DNA of 60,227 bases. Source: GCA-2861595 sp035536185 (GTDB taxonomy: Bacteria > Actinomycetota > Acidimicrobiia > Acidimicrobiales > GCA-2861595). How positions within the stretch are numbered: position 1 is the first letter of the stretch; each line of letters starts with the position of its first letter. Where the stretch lies: positions 1 through 60,227 of the forward strand of contig DATLOM010000068.1 in the NCBI GenBank assembly GCA_035536185.1, written 5' to 3'. The position numbers were made by a program, and so were the translations under genes. Below are positions 44,219-51,460 of the stretch, one piece after another. The notes beneath the pieces are model-generated. The model saw only the letters and a program-made list of their open reading frames with translations. It did not search any database and was not told where the DNA came from.

Positions 44219-44776
44219 CTAGCGGGTGTTGTAACGGTTCATGGCGGTCAGCGGGCCGTCAGTGAGGATCAGCTCGACGGCGTCGGCAGCCTCCTCGATC
44301 ACCACGGCCAGCTCGGCTCGTTCGGCCTTGCCCGGGGCGTTGAGGACGTGGTCGATGCCCTGGCCGCGGCCGACGGGCTTGCCGATGCCGATGCGTATAC
44401 GGCAGAAGGCGTCGGTGTGGAGGTGGGCTTTGATGGACTTGAGGCCGTTGTGGCCGGCGAGGCCGCCGCCCAGCTTGACCTTCATGACGCCGACGGGCAG
44501 GTCGAGCTCGTCGTGCACGACGACCAGGCGCTCCAGGTCCTCGATGCCGAAGCGGCGGACCAGCGGCGCCACCGCTGCACCGGAGTCGTTCATGAAAGTC
44601 TGCGGGAAGGCGAGGGCGACACGGGCGGTGCCGACGCGAACCTCGTCGACCAACGCCCTCTCTCGGGCCTTCCGTAAGCGGCCACCGTGGCGGTTGGCCA
44701 GCAGTTCGACGACCTCGGCTCCGACATTGTGGCGGGTGCCCGCGTACTCGGCACCGGGGTTGCCGAGGCCGACCAC
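44219..44776 (-). CDS. pth: Peptidyl-tRNA hydrolase
   Basis: 185 residues from GTG 44776. Releases tRNA from aborted peptidyl-tRNA. Catalytic residues are visible: Asn in GLGNPGAEY, the general-base His in GTRHNVGAEVV and Asp in VVVHDELDLPVG; FMNDSG and GGGLAGHNGLKS contact substrate. The frame extends 14 codons further upstream (to a CTG CTG pair) before a TAG formed by the neighbouring inverted-repeat element, so the N-terminus could be longer with a CTG start. No clear Shine-Dalgarno precedes the GTG. The partner upstream gene is rplY, the usual pth neighbour. Confidence 0.92.
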   Translation of the reverse strand: MVGLGNPGAEYAGTRHNVGAEVVELLANRHGGRLRKARERALVDEVRVGTARVALAFPQTFMNDSGAAVAPLVRRFGIEDLERLVVVHDELDLPVGVMKVKLGGGLAGHNGLKSIKAHLHTDAFCRIRIGIGKPVGRGQGIDHVLNAPGKAERAELAVVIEEAADAVELILTDGPLTAMNRYNTR

Positions 44777-44819
44777 GAGGAGGTCGGCCGGCGTGCCCGT
44801 GCGGGGGCGCAGCAGGTGC

Positions 44820-45078
44820 TAGTGCTCCGTCGCCGATATGGCCTGAGAGGCCGGCGTAGAACTACTCAAGCGTTTGCAGTGACCCTCATCGGCGGGTTCG
44901 TACTCTTCCTCGCGCAAGTAGTTCTGCGCCGGACTTTGCGTGCATCGGCGAGTCAGCGGTGTCAGCTGGCCAGGCACGACGACGGAGGAATCCTCTTGCC
45001 GGCTCTCGAGGAGGAGCAACGCGGCCAGGGGCATCCCTGGCGGGCGAGGCAGCAGGTGATGTCGGCGACGGTGCACTA
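44820..45078. mobile_element. Stop-codon-associated MITE-like element, copy B (with nested insert)
   Basis: 259 bp including TA at both ends. Terminal repeats are GTGCTCCGTCGCCGATATGG (left) and GTGCACCGTCGCCGACATCA (right, other strand). Apart from an internal insertion of about 90 bp, it aligns along its length with copy C at 57940. It separates rplY from pth; the minus-strand TAG stop of rplY is made by the TA target plus the first G of the element. Removing the element and one TA restores CAA TAG CAC, so the target was already a TAG stop. Confidence 0.82.
44851..44932. mobile_element. Small inverted-repeat element nested in copy B
   Basis: 82 bp absent from the otherwise colinear copy at 57940. 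Its ends are CCGGCGTAGAACTACT (44851-44866) and, on the other strand from 44932, CCGGCGCAGAACTACT, a 16-bp inverted repeat with one mismatch. The repeats belong to a different sequence family from the host element. It has no coding capacity. Confidence 0.7.
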
Positions 45079-45750
45079 TTGGCCGGCGGGGGGCGGCTCG
45101 GCGGCACCCGGCTCGGCGCCTTCGGCACCCGCCTCCGCCAATGCCTCCGCCTCCGCGGCTGCAGCGATCTCCTCCTCCGACAGCTCCGCGACCTGGGGGG
45201 GCTGGCCCACGACGACGGCGTCCTCGGGATCGGCGTCGGAGCGCACACCCTCGGGGAGGGTGAGGTCGCCGACACGGATGGTGTCGCCGATGTTCAGCTC
45301 GCTGATGTCGACCTCCACCGCGTTCGGGATGCGATCCGGCGTGGCGTGGACGGCCAGGTTGAACATCTGCTGGTCGACGATGCCGTCACCCTGGTGGACG
45401 TGCAGAGCCTCGCCGATGAGAGCGATCGGGACGTCGGCGCTGATGACCTCATCCATCCGCACGATCTGGAAGTCGACATGGGTCACGACGTTGCGGATCG
45501 GGTCGCGCTGCAGCTCACGAGCCAGAGTGAGGTGCGAGGTGCCGTCCACCTGGAGGTCGAGCAGGGCGTTCAGCCCGGCCTCGGTGGAAAGGGCGGCGCG
45601 CAGCGCCCGGTGCTGGACGGAGACGGCCAGCGGGTCGATACCGTGGCCATAGACGACACCTGGGACTTTGCCCTCGGCTCGCAGGCGACGAGAGGCGCTC
45701 GAACCGGCGACACGGCCGGTTTCGGCTGGGAGAGTGATATCGGGCACCAC
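45076..45750 (-). CDS. rplY: 50S ribosomal protein L25, long form (Ctc/TL5-like)
   Basis: 224 residues. The N-terminal L25 domain binds 5S rRNA (SASRRLRAEGKVPGVVYGHG, HLTLARELQRDPIRNVVTHV) and is followed by the Ctc beta domain (LIGEALHVHQGDGIVDQQMF, VDISELNIGDTIRVGDL). The tail is Glu/Ala/Pro-rich (EEEIAAAAEAEALAEAGAEG), as in many actinobacterial versions. Prs lies 20 bases upstream. The stop TAG consists of the target TA plus the first G of an inverted-repeat element. Confidence 0.95.
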   Translation of the reverse strand: MVPDITLPAETGRVAGSSASRRLRAEGKVPGVVYGHGIDPLAVSVQHRALRAALSTEAGLNALLDLQVDGTSHLTLARELQRDPIRNVVTHVDFQIVRMDEVISADVPIALIGEALHVHQGDGIVDQQMFNLAVHATPDRIPNAVEVDISELNIGDTIRVGDLTLPEGVRSDADPEDAVVVGQPPQVAELSEEEIAAAAEAEALAEAGAEGAEPGAAEPPPAGQ

Positions 45751-45769
45751 AGGAGTCTACGGCACCGCC

Positions 45770-46732
45770 TCAGGACTGGTTCTCGCCGCCGAAGATCTCG
45801 GATACGCTCGTGTCCTCGAACACGGCGTCGATGGCGTCGGCGATGATGCCGGCGACAGAGAGAACCTCGATCTTGTCGATGTGCTTGTCCGCCGGCAGGG
45901 GCAAGGTGTCGGTGATGACGACCTTGGTTATGGCCGAGTTCTTCAGCCGGTCGGTGGCCGGATCGGACAGCACGCCGTGGGTGGCCATGGCCCAGACCTC
46001 GGTCGCACCGCTCTCCATCAGGATGTCGGCCGCGGCCACGATGGTGCCGGCGGTATCGATCATGTCGTCGATGAGCACGCAGTGGCGCCCGGTCACCTCG
46101 CCCATAACGCCCCGGGCCTGGGCCACGCCTCGGGCCCGCTTCTTGTAGACGCCGGCGGGGTCGGCGTCGAGGTGCTGGGCGAAGCGCTCGGCCACCTTCA
46201 TCCGGCCGGCGTCGGGGGCGACGATCATCGGGTCCTTAGGACCGGACCCGGCGAGGTAGTCGACTAGGACGGGCATGGCCGTGAGGTGGTCCACCGGGAC
46301 GTCGAAGAAGCCCTGGATCTGGCCGGAGTGGAGATCGACGCTGAGCACGCGGTTGGCCCCGGCGACGGTGAGCATGTCGGCCACGAGCTTCGCCGTGATG
46401 GGCTCCCGGCCTTCAGCCTTCCGGTCCTGGCGGGCGTAGCCGTAGTAGGGCACCACCGCGGTGACCCGCTTGGCCGAGGCCCGCTTGGCCGCGTCGATCA
46501 TGATGCACTGCTCGACGATCGACTCGTTGACCGGGTTGGCATGGGTCTGCACGATGAAGACGTCGCTGCCCCGCACGGATTCGTCGTACTGGCACCAGAT
46601 CTCGCCGTTGGCGAACTCCTTGAGGTTCGGGTTCCCCAGTGCCACTCCGAGATCCCGCGCTATGGCGTCGGCCAGCACGGGATCTGAGCGCCCCGAGTAC
46701 AGCATGAGGCGCTTCTTGGGGACCATCTCCAT
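45770..46732 (-). CDS. prs: Ribose-phosphate pyrophosphokinase
   Basis: 320 residues. Makes PRPP from ribose-5-phosphate and ATP for nucleotide, histidine and tryptophan synthesis. Motifs: NLKEFANGEIWCQYDESVRG, VPYYGYARQDRKAEGREPIT, metal-binding VDLHSGQIQGFFDVPVDHL, and the PRPP loop CVLIDDMIDTAGTIV. ATG 46732 is three bases after the glmU stop; ATG 46726 is also in frame. The glmU-prs-rplY-pth order is standard in Actinobacteria and Firmicutes. Confidence 0.97.
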   Translation of the reverse strand: MEMVPKKRLMLYSGRSDPVLADAIARDLGVALGNPNLKEFANGEIWCQYDESVRGSDVFIVQTHANPVNESIVEQCIMIDAAKRASAKRVTAVVPYYGYARQDRKAEGREPITAKLVADMLTVAGANRVLSVDLHSGQIQGFFDVPVDHLTAMPVLVDYLAGSGPKDPMIVAPDAGRMKVAERFAQHLDADPAGVYKKRARGVAQARGVMGEVTGRHCVLIDDMIDTAGTIVAAADILMESGATEVWAMATHGVLSDPATDRLKNSAITKVVITDTLPLPADKHIDKIEVLSVAGIIADAIDAVFEDTSVSEIFGGENQS

Positions 46733-46735
46733 CGA

Positions 46736-47842
46736 TCAGCTTCCTTCCTCATGGGCGTCGGCGGCGAAGAACGGGCCGGTGACGGTGCCCGGCTTCACGT
46801 GGGACCCAGGCGCCAGCGAGGCGAACGGGCCGACTCTCGCGTCCACGCCTATCTCGGCCTGACGGGCCACGGTCTGCTCGACGATCGCGCCATCGCCCAC
46901 CACGCAGTCCACCAGCCTGGTGTCGGGGCCGATCTGGGCGCCGGCGCCGATCGTGGTGGAGCCCTGAAGGATGGCGCCTGGGAAGAGGGTCACGTCGGTG
47001 GACAGCCGCACGGTGGCGTCGATGTAGGTGCGTTCCGGGTCGATCATGGTGACGCCGCGGTGCATCCAACGTGCGTTGGTCCGCTCCCGCAGCTCGGCTT
47101 CGGCCACGGCCAGCTGGGCCCGGTCGTTGACGCCGGCGACCTCCATGGGGTCTCCCACCTCCATGGAGATGACCGGGTAGCCGGCATCGTGGAGGACCTC
47201 GACGACATCCGTGAGGTAGTACTCGCCCTGGGCGTTCTCCGGGCTCAGGCGGCGCAGCGCCGGCGCCAGAACACCACGGCGGAAGCAGTAGATGGAGGTG
47301 TTCACCTCGTCGATCTCCAGCTCTTCGTCGGAGGCGTCCGCCTGCTCGACGATCCTCGCCACGTTCTCCCGCTTGTCCCGCACCACCCGCCCGTACCCGG
47401 TGGCGTCGTCGACCCTCGCGGTGAGGACCGAGGCAGCGGCCTCGGCATAGCGGTGGGATTCCACCAGGCTTTCGAGGGTGGGCGACCGCACCAGCGGTGT
47501 GTCACCGGGCAGCACCAGAATGTCTTCGTCGTCGGAGTCGTCGTCGGGAAAGGCGGTGAGTGCCACGGACACGGCGTCGCCGGTACCGCGCTGGACGTGC
47601 TGCTCGACGAACTCGATGGCGAGGCCCGGAGGCGCGCTCTCCAGGAGCGTCTTGGTGACCCGCTCGGCGCTGTGGCCGACCACCACGACCACGCGGTCGA
47701 CCTCGAGCTCGGCCAGGGCGTCGATGACGTGCAACACCATGGGCCGACCACACAGCACATGCAGCGGCTTGGGCCGCTCGGACTTCATCCGGGTGCCCTC
47801 ACCGGCGGCGAGAACCACTGCGGAAAGCGGACGTCGGCTCAC
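46736..47842 (-). CDS. glmU: GlmU-like UDP-GlcNAc pyrophosphorylase lacking the acetyltransferase end
   Basis: 368 residues from GTG 47842, against about 450-490 for full GlmU. The uridylyltransferase domain is intact: VVLAAGEGTRMKSERPKPLH, LVLPGDTPLVRS, DATGYGRVVR and EVNTSIYCFRRGVL. The left-handed beta helix starts (RLSTDVTLFPGAILQGSTTI, IGPDTRLVDCVVGDGAIVEQ) but the protein ends soon after ARVGPFASLAPGSHVKPGTV, before the acetyl-CoA region and catalytic histidine of the acetyltransferase. No downstream fragment exists, as prs starts 3 bases later. Glucosamine-1-phosphate acetylation must be done elsewhere if this is the only GlmU. Confidence 0.9.
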   Translation of the reverse strand: MSRRPLSAVVLAAGEGTRMKSERPKPLHVLCGRPMVLHVIDALAELEVDRVVVVVGHSAERVTKTLLESAPPGLAIEFVEQHVQRGTGDAVSVALTAFPDDDSDDEDILVLPGDTPLVRSPTLESLVESHRYAEAAASVLTARVDDATGYGRVVRDKRENVARIVEQADASDEELEIDEVNTSIYCFRRGVLAPALRRLSPENAQGEYYLTDVVEVLHDAGYPVISMEVGDPMEVAGVNDRAQLAVAEAELRERTNARWMHRGVTMIDPERTYIDATVRLSTDVTLFPGAILQGSTTIGAGAQIGPDTRLVDCVVGDGAIVEQTVARQAEIGVDARVGPFASLAPGSHVKPGTVTGPFFAADAHEEGS

Positions 47843-47886
47843 TGCTCCTGTATACCCCAGCGTCCATGGATGAGGGTGGCCAATTG

Positions 47887-47957
47887 CTCGGGGAGGAGGG
47901 CTCGAACCCCCATTCCAGGGACCAAAACCCTGTGTCTTACCGTTAGACGATCCCCGA
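47887..47957 (-). tRNA. tRNA-Gln (anticodon TTG)
   Basis: 71 bases. Acceptor TCGGGGA pairs with TCCCCGA, D arm GTCT/AGAC, anticodon stem CAGGG/CCCTG with loop TTTTGGT giving anticodon TTG, and T arm GGGGG-TTCGAGC-CCTCC. CCA is not encoded. The 5' 15 bases overlap the end of the upstream HTH gene, whose stop codon TAA is in the D arm. glmU follows on the same strand. Confidence 0.93.
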
Positions 47958-48818
47958 ACGGGAAGGTGACGAAGATACCGCTGAAGAGACATCTCGAGCG
48001 ATCCCTTCGACGATGCCTTTCCACCATCCCTCGATCTGCCGGTTCAGATCCGTGCTCCGGCGAACCCGGACGGCGAGGCAGCCGTGGTACGCCTCCCCCA
48101 CGTTCTTGCGCACTGTCTTCGGGTTGTGGCGCTTGAACGTGGTCCTCAGAAAGACATCCACGGGCGCGTCGACGACCTTCGACCAGTGGTCCAGCGCGGC
48201 TACCTCGTCCGCCGACTCGTGGATGCACAGACGGAAGGTCACTCGCTCGAGCCCTATCCCGAGCATCTGCAGCCAACGGAGAAAGAGCACGATCAGGTCC
48301 GGGTCCGAGTTCGTGAAGATGACCGAAGCTCCGCTGCGCCAGGGCTTCGCCTTGGCCCCCTCGGCCCAGTAGGCGACGACGCCCGCAACGAACAAGGCGG
48401 CATCATCGACTGCTGGTACGTCCGAGCGTGACTTTCGAACTATGGCCTCAGCTCGCCGGATTCGTTGGGAGCGCACCGCCGCAGCACGTCGCTGATTGGC
48501 CACCACCCGCCGCTCGCCTATTTCGAGCCGTCGCTCCTCGGGCAGAGCCAGGTCGCCGAGCCACAAAGAGAGGGTTCCTTTGGAAACGCCGATGACCTCC
48601 TTGATCTCCTGGTACGACCCGCCCTCCAGCCGCATCGCCACCGCTCGCTCCCGGAGATGGTCCTTGGCACGAGGACGCTTGGTCCACTCCGGTGGGGGGA
48701 TCCCCTTGAGCCACTTGGTGAGCATCTTGTTCGAGACGCCGCCCATGGCTTCGGCGATCTGGGCCCGGGACATGCCATCTTTTCGAAGAGCGACGGCCTG
48801 TTCTTTGCGGTCCTCCAC
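47943..48818 (-). CDS. HTH-domain protein with LAGLIDADG-like C-terminal region (tentative)
   Basis: 291 residues from GTG 48818. Two helix-turn-helix units: KDGMSRAQIAEAMGGVSNKM and GGSYQEIKEVIGVSKGTLSL, each followed by a lysine/tryptophan-rich helix. The C-terminal half (VAYWAEGAKAKPWRSGASVI, TNSDPDLIVLFLRWLQMLGI, LRTTFKRHNPKTVRKNVGEA) resembles actinobacterial proteins related in fold to LAGLIDADG endonucleases; I cannot confirm active-site residues. The last residues Ser-Gly-Ile-Val and the stop are read from the tRNA-Gln 5' end. It may be a mobile or formerly mobile gene parked at a tRNA; function unknown. Confidence 0.72.
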   Translation of the reverse strand: MEDRKEQAVALRKDGMSRAQIAEAMGGVSNKMLTKWLKGIPPPEWTKRPRAKDHLRERAVAMRLEGGSYQEIKEVIGVSKGTLSLWLGDLALPEERRLEIGERRVVANQRRAAAVRSQRIRRAEAIVRKSRSDVPAVDDAALFVAGVVAYWAEGAKAKPWRSGASVIFTNSDPDLIVLFLRWLQMLGIGLERVTFRLCIHESADEVAALDHWSKVVDAPVDVFLRTTFKRHNPKTVRKNVGEAYHGCLAVRVRRSTDLNRQIEGWWKGIVEGIARDVSSAVSSSPSRSGIV

Positions 48819-48990
48819 AGTCGAACGTTAGTTCTGAGGTGTGACAGGTAATCCGCCGGAGTGAAGGGCTCCGAAGAGGGGCAGGACACCGGGAGATCGG
48901 AGTCAGCGCAGGTTGCGCAAGGGATCCAGCACCGAGAGCGGGCTGGGTCGACAACTCGAAGCGTCGCTTCGGAAAGGGGAACTTGTTTCG

Positions 48991-49860
48991 GTGAGTATCG
49001 ACGAACGCAAGCTCAACGAGTTGATCGTGGAGTCGGAGGACCTGCAGGTGGATGCCCTCAAGGACATCAAGGCCACGCTCCCCGAGCTGGCCGAGATCCG
49101 CGAGGACCGCCGCGGGAGGCCGGTCGACCGGGACGAGATCGACCGCTTCAACACGAACCGTCGCGGCCTGCTGGCCAAGATGGGCATCGGCGCCGGTGGC
49201 CTCGCCACACGGGGCCTCATCGGCGGCGGCCTCGGTGGCCTCGCCGCCGCCATCCTCGCCACCCCTGCCCGGGCCGACAAGCCCCTCGACATCCAGATCC
49301 TCCAGACGGCGTCGTCGCTGGAGCGCCTGGCCGTCAACACCTACGGCGTGGCCCTCGGACTGCCCTTCATCAAGAACGGCAACGCCACCGTGGTGGCGTT
49401 CGCCAAGGAGACGATGAGGCAGCACGACGAGCACCGCAAGGCCTTCCAGGCCCAGACCACCACCCTCGGCGGCAAGGTGCAGGACGAGCCCAACCCAAAG
49501 TTCCAGGAGGTCGTCAACCAGGCCGCGCCGGGGCTCAAGGGCCCGCTCGACGTGGTGAAGCTGGCCGCCGCCCTCGAGAAGGTGGCCACCGACACGTACC
49601 TGGTCAACCTGACGCTGTTCGAGGACGTCAAGTCCAAGAGCATCATGGCCAGCGTCATGGGTGTCGAGGCTCAGCACCTGGCGACACTTCGGGCCGTGCA
49701 GGCCCTGCTGGAAGGCAACGCCCCGGACCTCATCAAGGTCCCGATCGGTGCCGACCTGGCCAAGCTGCCCGCCGCCGCCGGCAGCGTCGCCTTCCCCGAG
49801 GCTTTCGAGACAACCACGATGGACGGCATCGCCGCTCCCGAGACAGGAGCTGTCAAGTGA
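48991..49860 (+). CDS. Exported ferritin-like domain protein
   Basis: 289 residues from GTG 48991, with GGAAAGGGGA about ten bases upstream. After a long charged N-terminus of ~55 residues, a twin-arginine-like segment TNRRGLLAKMGIGAGG and a hydrophobic stretch ending LATPARA suggest Tat export; the long leader before the arginines is unusual. The mature part has two ferritin-like helix pairs: LERLAVNTYGVALGL with HDEHRKAF, and LEKVATDTYLVNLTLF with EAQHLATLRAV. It is coupled (GTGA) to a paralogue downstream. Metal storage or redox function is inferred. Confidence 0.82.
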   Translation: MSIDERKLNELIVESEDLQVDALKDIKATLPELAEIREDRRGRPVDRDEIDRFNTNRRGLLAKMGIGAGGLATRGLIGGGLGGLAAAILATPARADKPLDIQILQTASSLERLAVNTYGVALGLPFIKNGNATVVAFAKETMRQHDEHRKAFQAQTTTLGGKVQDEPNPKFQEVVNQAAPGLKGPLDVVKLAAALEKVATDTYLVNLTLFEDVKSKSIMASVMGVEAQHLATLRAVQALLEGNAPDLIKVPIGADLAKLPAAAGSVAFPEAFETTTMDGIAAPETGAVK

Positions 49861-50576
49861 CCAACCAACTCAGCGAGAACGACATGGGCCAGACCAGCCC
49901 GCAATCCCTCGGGACCGAACTGATGACCGCTTCGGTCAGCCGTCGCCGGTTCCTAATAGGCAGCACCGTGGCGGCCGGCCTCGCCGTCGTCACCGCCGCC
50001 TGCGGTAGCGACGACGACGACAACGCATCCGCCGGAGGAGGCACCACTGACACCACCGGCTCCGACGGCCAGGGCGGCAAGAAACTCTCCGGAGACGCCG
50101 CCATCGCCGAGTTCGCCGCCGGCCTCGAGGTGCTCGCCGTGAACACCTACAAGTCGGCTCTCGATGCCGCCACCGCCGGCAAGCTCGGCGCCGTACCCCC
50201 GGCCGTGGCCACCTTCGTCCAGACGGCGATGGGCCACCACCAGGAGCACCTCGACGCCCTCAACGGGGTGGTCACCGGTGCCGGCGGCTCCGAGGTGACC
50301 GAGCCCAACGCCGCTCTCGAGCCGACGGTCAAGGACATGCTCAGCAAGGTCAAGGACGTGAAGGGGGCGGCCGACCTGGCCCTCACCCTCGAGGACATCG
50401 CCGCCCAGACCTACCTCAGCGTGATCCCCGTGCTGAAGAGCAAGGAGGCCATCAAGCTGGTCGGTTCGATACAGGTGGTCGACCAGCAGCACCAGTCCAT
50501 CCTTCTGTACGCCCTCGGGAAGTACCCGGTCCCGGAGACCTTCCAGAAGACGGACAAGGCGGCCAAGCCGGCATGA
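49857..50576 (+). CDS. Tat-exported ferritin-like lipoprotein
   Basis: 239 residues from GTG 49857, overlapping the previous stop. Twin-arginine motif SRRRFLIGSTVAAG, hydrophobic core, and lipobox VTAACGS with the cysteine at about residue 49, followed by an Asp/Gly/Thr-rich spacer. Ferritin-like helices: LEVLAVNTYKSALDAA with HHQEHLDALNG, and LEDIAAQTYLSVIPVL with DQQHQSILLYAL. It is a paralogue of the preceding protein but lipid-anchored, so the two may form a hetero-oligomer at the outer membrane face of the cytoplasmic membrane. Confidence 0.85.
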   Translation: MTNQLSENDMGQTSPQSLGTELMTASVSRRRFLIGSTVAAGLAVVTAACGSDDDDNASAGGGTTDTTGSDGQGGKKLSGDAAIAEFAAGLEVLAVNTYKSALDAATAGKLGAVPPAVATFVQTAMGHHQEHLDALNGVVTGAGGSEVTEPNAALEPTVKDMLSKVKDVKGAADLALTLEDIAAQTYLSVIPVLKSKEAIKLVGSIQVVDQQHQSILLYALGKYPVPETFQKTDKAAKPA

Positions 50577-50628
50577 GCAGAGGCGGCCCCGCGGTCCTGA
50601 GGCGGGAGCAGGTAGCCTCGGGCCCGAC

Positions 50629-50727
50629 ATGGGATCGCTGATAAAGAAGCGCCGCAAGCGCATGCGCAAGAAGAAGCACAAGAAGATGCTGAAGGCCACC
50701 CGCTGGCAACGCCGAGCCGGGAAGTAG
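50629..50727 (+). CDS. Small ribosomal protein bS22 (AURKAIP1/COX24-domain)
   Basis: 32 residues, MGSLIKKRRKRMRKKKHKKM then a basic end TRWQRRAGK. It matches the AURKAIP1/COX24 C-terminal motif and the mycobacterial bS22 protein, an extra 30S subunit protein seen in actinobacterial ribosomes. A GGGAGCAGG stretch about 25 bases upstream is too far for a good ribosome site, so initiation may be leader-poor. A strong hairpin terminator follows at 50761. Easily missed because of its size. Confidence 0.9.
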   Translation: MGSLIKKRRKRMRKKKHKKMLKATRWQRRAGK

Positions 50728-50760
50728 TTCTCAGCAGCGAGATCAACCAGTACGAGTGGA

Positions 50761-50784
50761 CCGGCCGCCCTCAGGGGCGGCCGG
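50761..50784. terminator. Bidirectional hairpin terminator
   Basis: CCGGCCGCCC-TCAG-GGGCGGCCGG is a perfect 10-bp stem with a four-base loop. It is 33 bases after the bS22 stop, and the ispE stop codon lies in its loop, so it can end transcripts from both convergent genes. There is no long T run, as usual in GC-rich genomes. Confidence 0.75.
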
Positions 50785-51460
50785 TTCGCGTCACCACCCC
50801 GCCTTCGACCTCGGGATAGTCGCCCTCCACGAACCAGGTCCCCCCGCTGCCAGCCAGCTGCGGGGTGTGGCCGGTGGCATCGCCCAGGCGGTCCCGCCAC
50901 TCGGCCAGGCGGGGCTCCACCCGCAGGGCCGCCGGCTCCAGGTCGTTCGGCCCATCCGACGACGGGCCACCCATGGCGTCCCATGCCCTGTACACGAGTG
51001 GCGTCCAGACCGGGAACGGCGGGGTCAGCAGGGTGAAGGTCTGCTCGACGACCGCCAGCGGTTCCACCACCTCGCCAATGCCGCTGACCCGCGCCCGGCC
51101 CCCGACGAGGCAGAAGGGGACGTCGGCCCCCAGGCCCACGGCGACCTCGAGATCGCTGCACCCTGCCCACCGCAGCACGGCGGCGGCGTCGGCGGAACCG
51201 CCGCCGAGGCCGGCGCCCACGGGGATCTGCTTGTCCACCAGGACATGAACACCCTCCGGTCGACCAACGGCTACGAGCGCCCGGCTCACCAGGTCCTCCG
51301 GCGCCAGTTCGTTCTCGCCCGCGCTGAACGTGAGCTCGTCGGCCAGCTCGAGCGTGGTCATCTCGGCGTCGATCAGGTGGTACCCGTCGTTGCGCCGGCC
51401 CATCACCCGGAGGGTGAGAGTCAGCTTGGCGGGGGCCTGGTGCCGTACCTGCTCGCGCAC
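50771..51460 (-). CDS. ispE: 4-diphosphocytidyl-2-C-methyl-D-erythritol kinase
   Basis: 229 residues from GTG 51460, shorter than the usual 280-310 but with all GHMP motifs: APAKLTLTLRVMGRRNDGYH, the ATP loop PVGAGLGGGSADAAAVLRWA, LGADVPFCLVGGRARVSGIG and the C-terminal LAGSGGTWFVEG. It phosphorylates CDP-ME in the MEP isoprenoid pathway. The shortening lies between the DGYH motif and the ATP loop and before the C-terminal motif. It overlaps the rsmA end by 40 bases; rsmA-ispE is a common pairing. Confidence 0.92.
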   Translation of the reverse strand: MREQVRHQAPAKLTLTLRVMGRRNDGYHLIDAEMTTLELADELTFSAGENELAPEDLVSRALVAVGRPEGVHVLVDKQIPVGAGLGGGSADAAAVLRWAGCSDLEVAVGLGADVPFCLVGGRARVSGIGEVVEPLAVVEQTFTLLTPPFPVWTPLVYRAWDAMGGPSSDGPNDLEPAALRVEPRLAEWRDRLGDATGHTPQLAGSGGTWFVEGDYPEVEGGVVTRTGRP

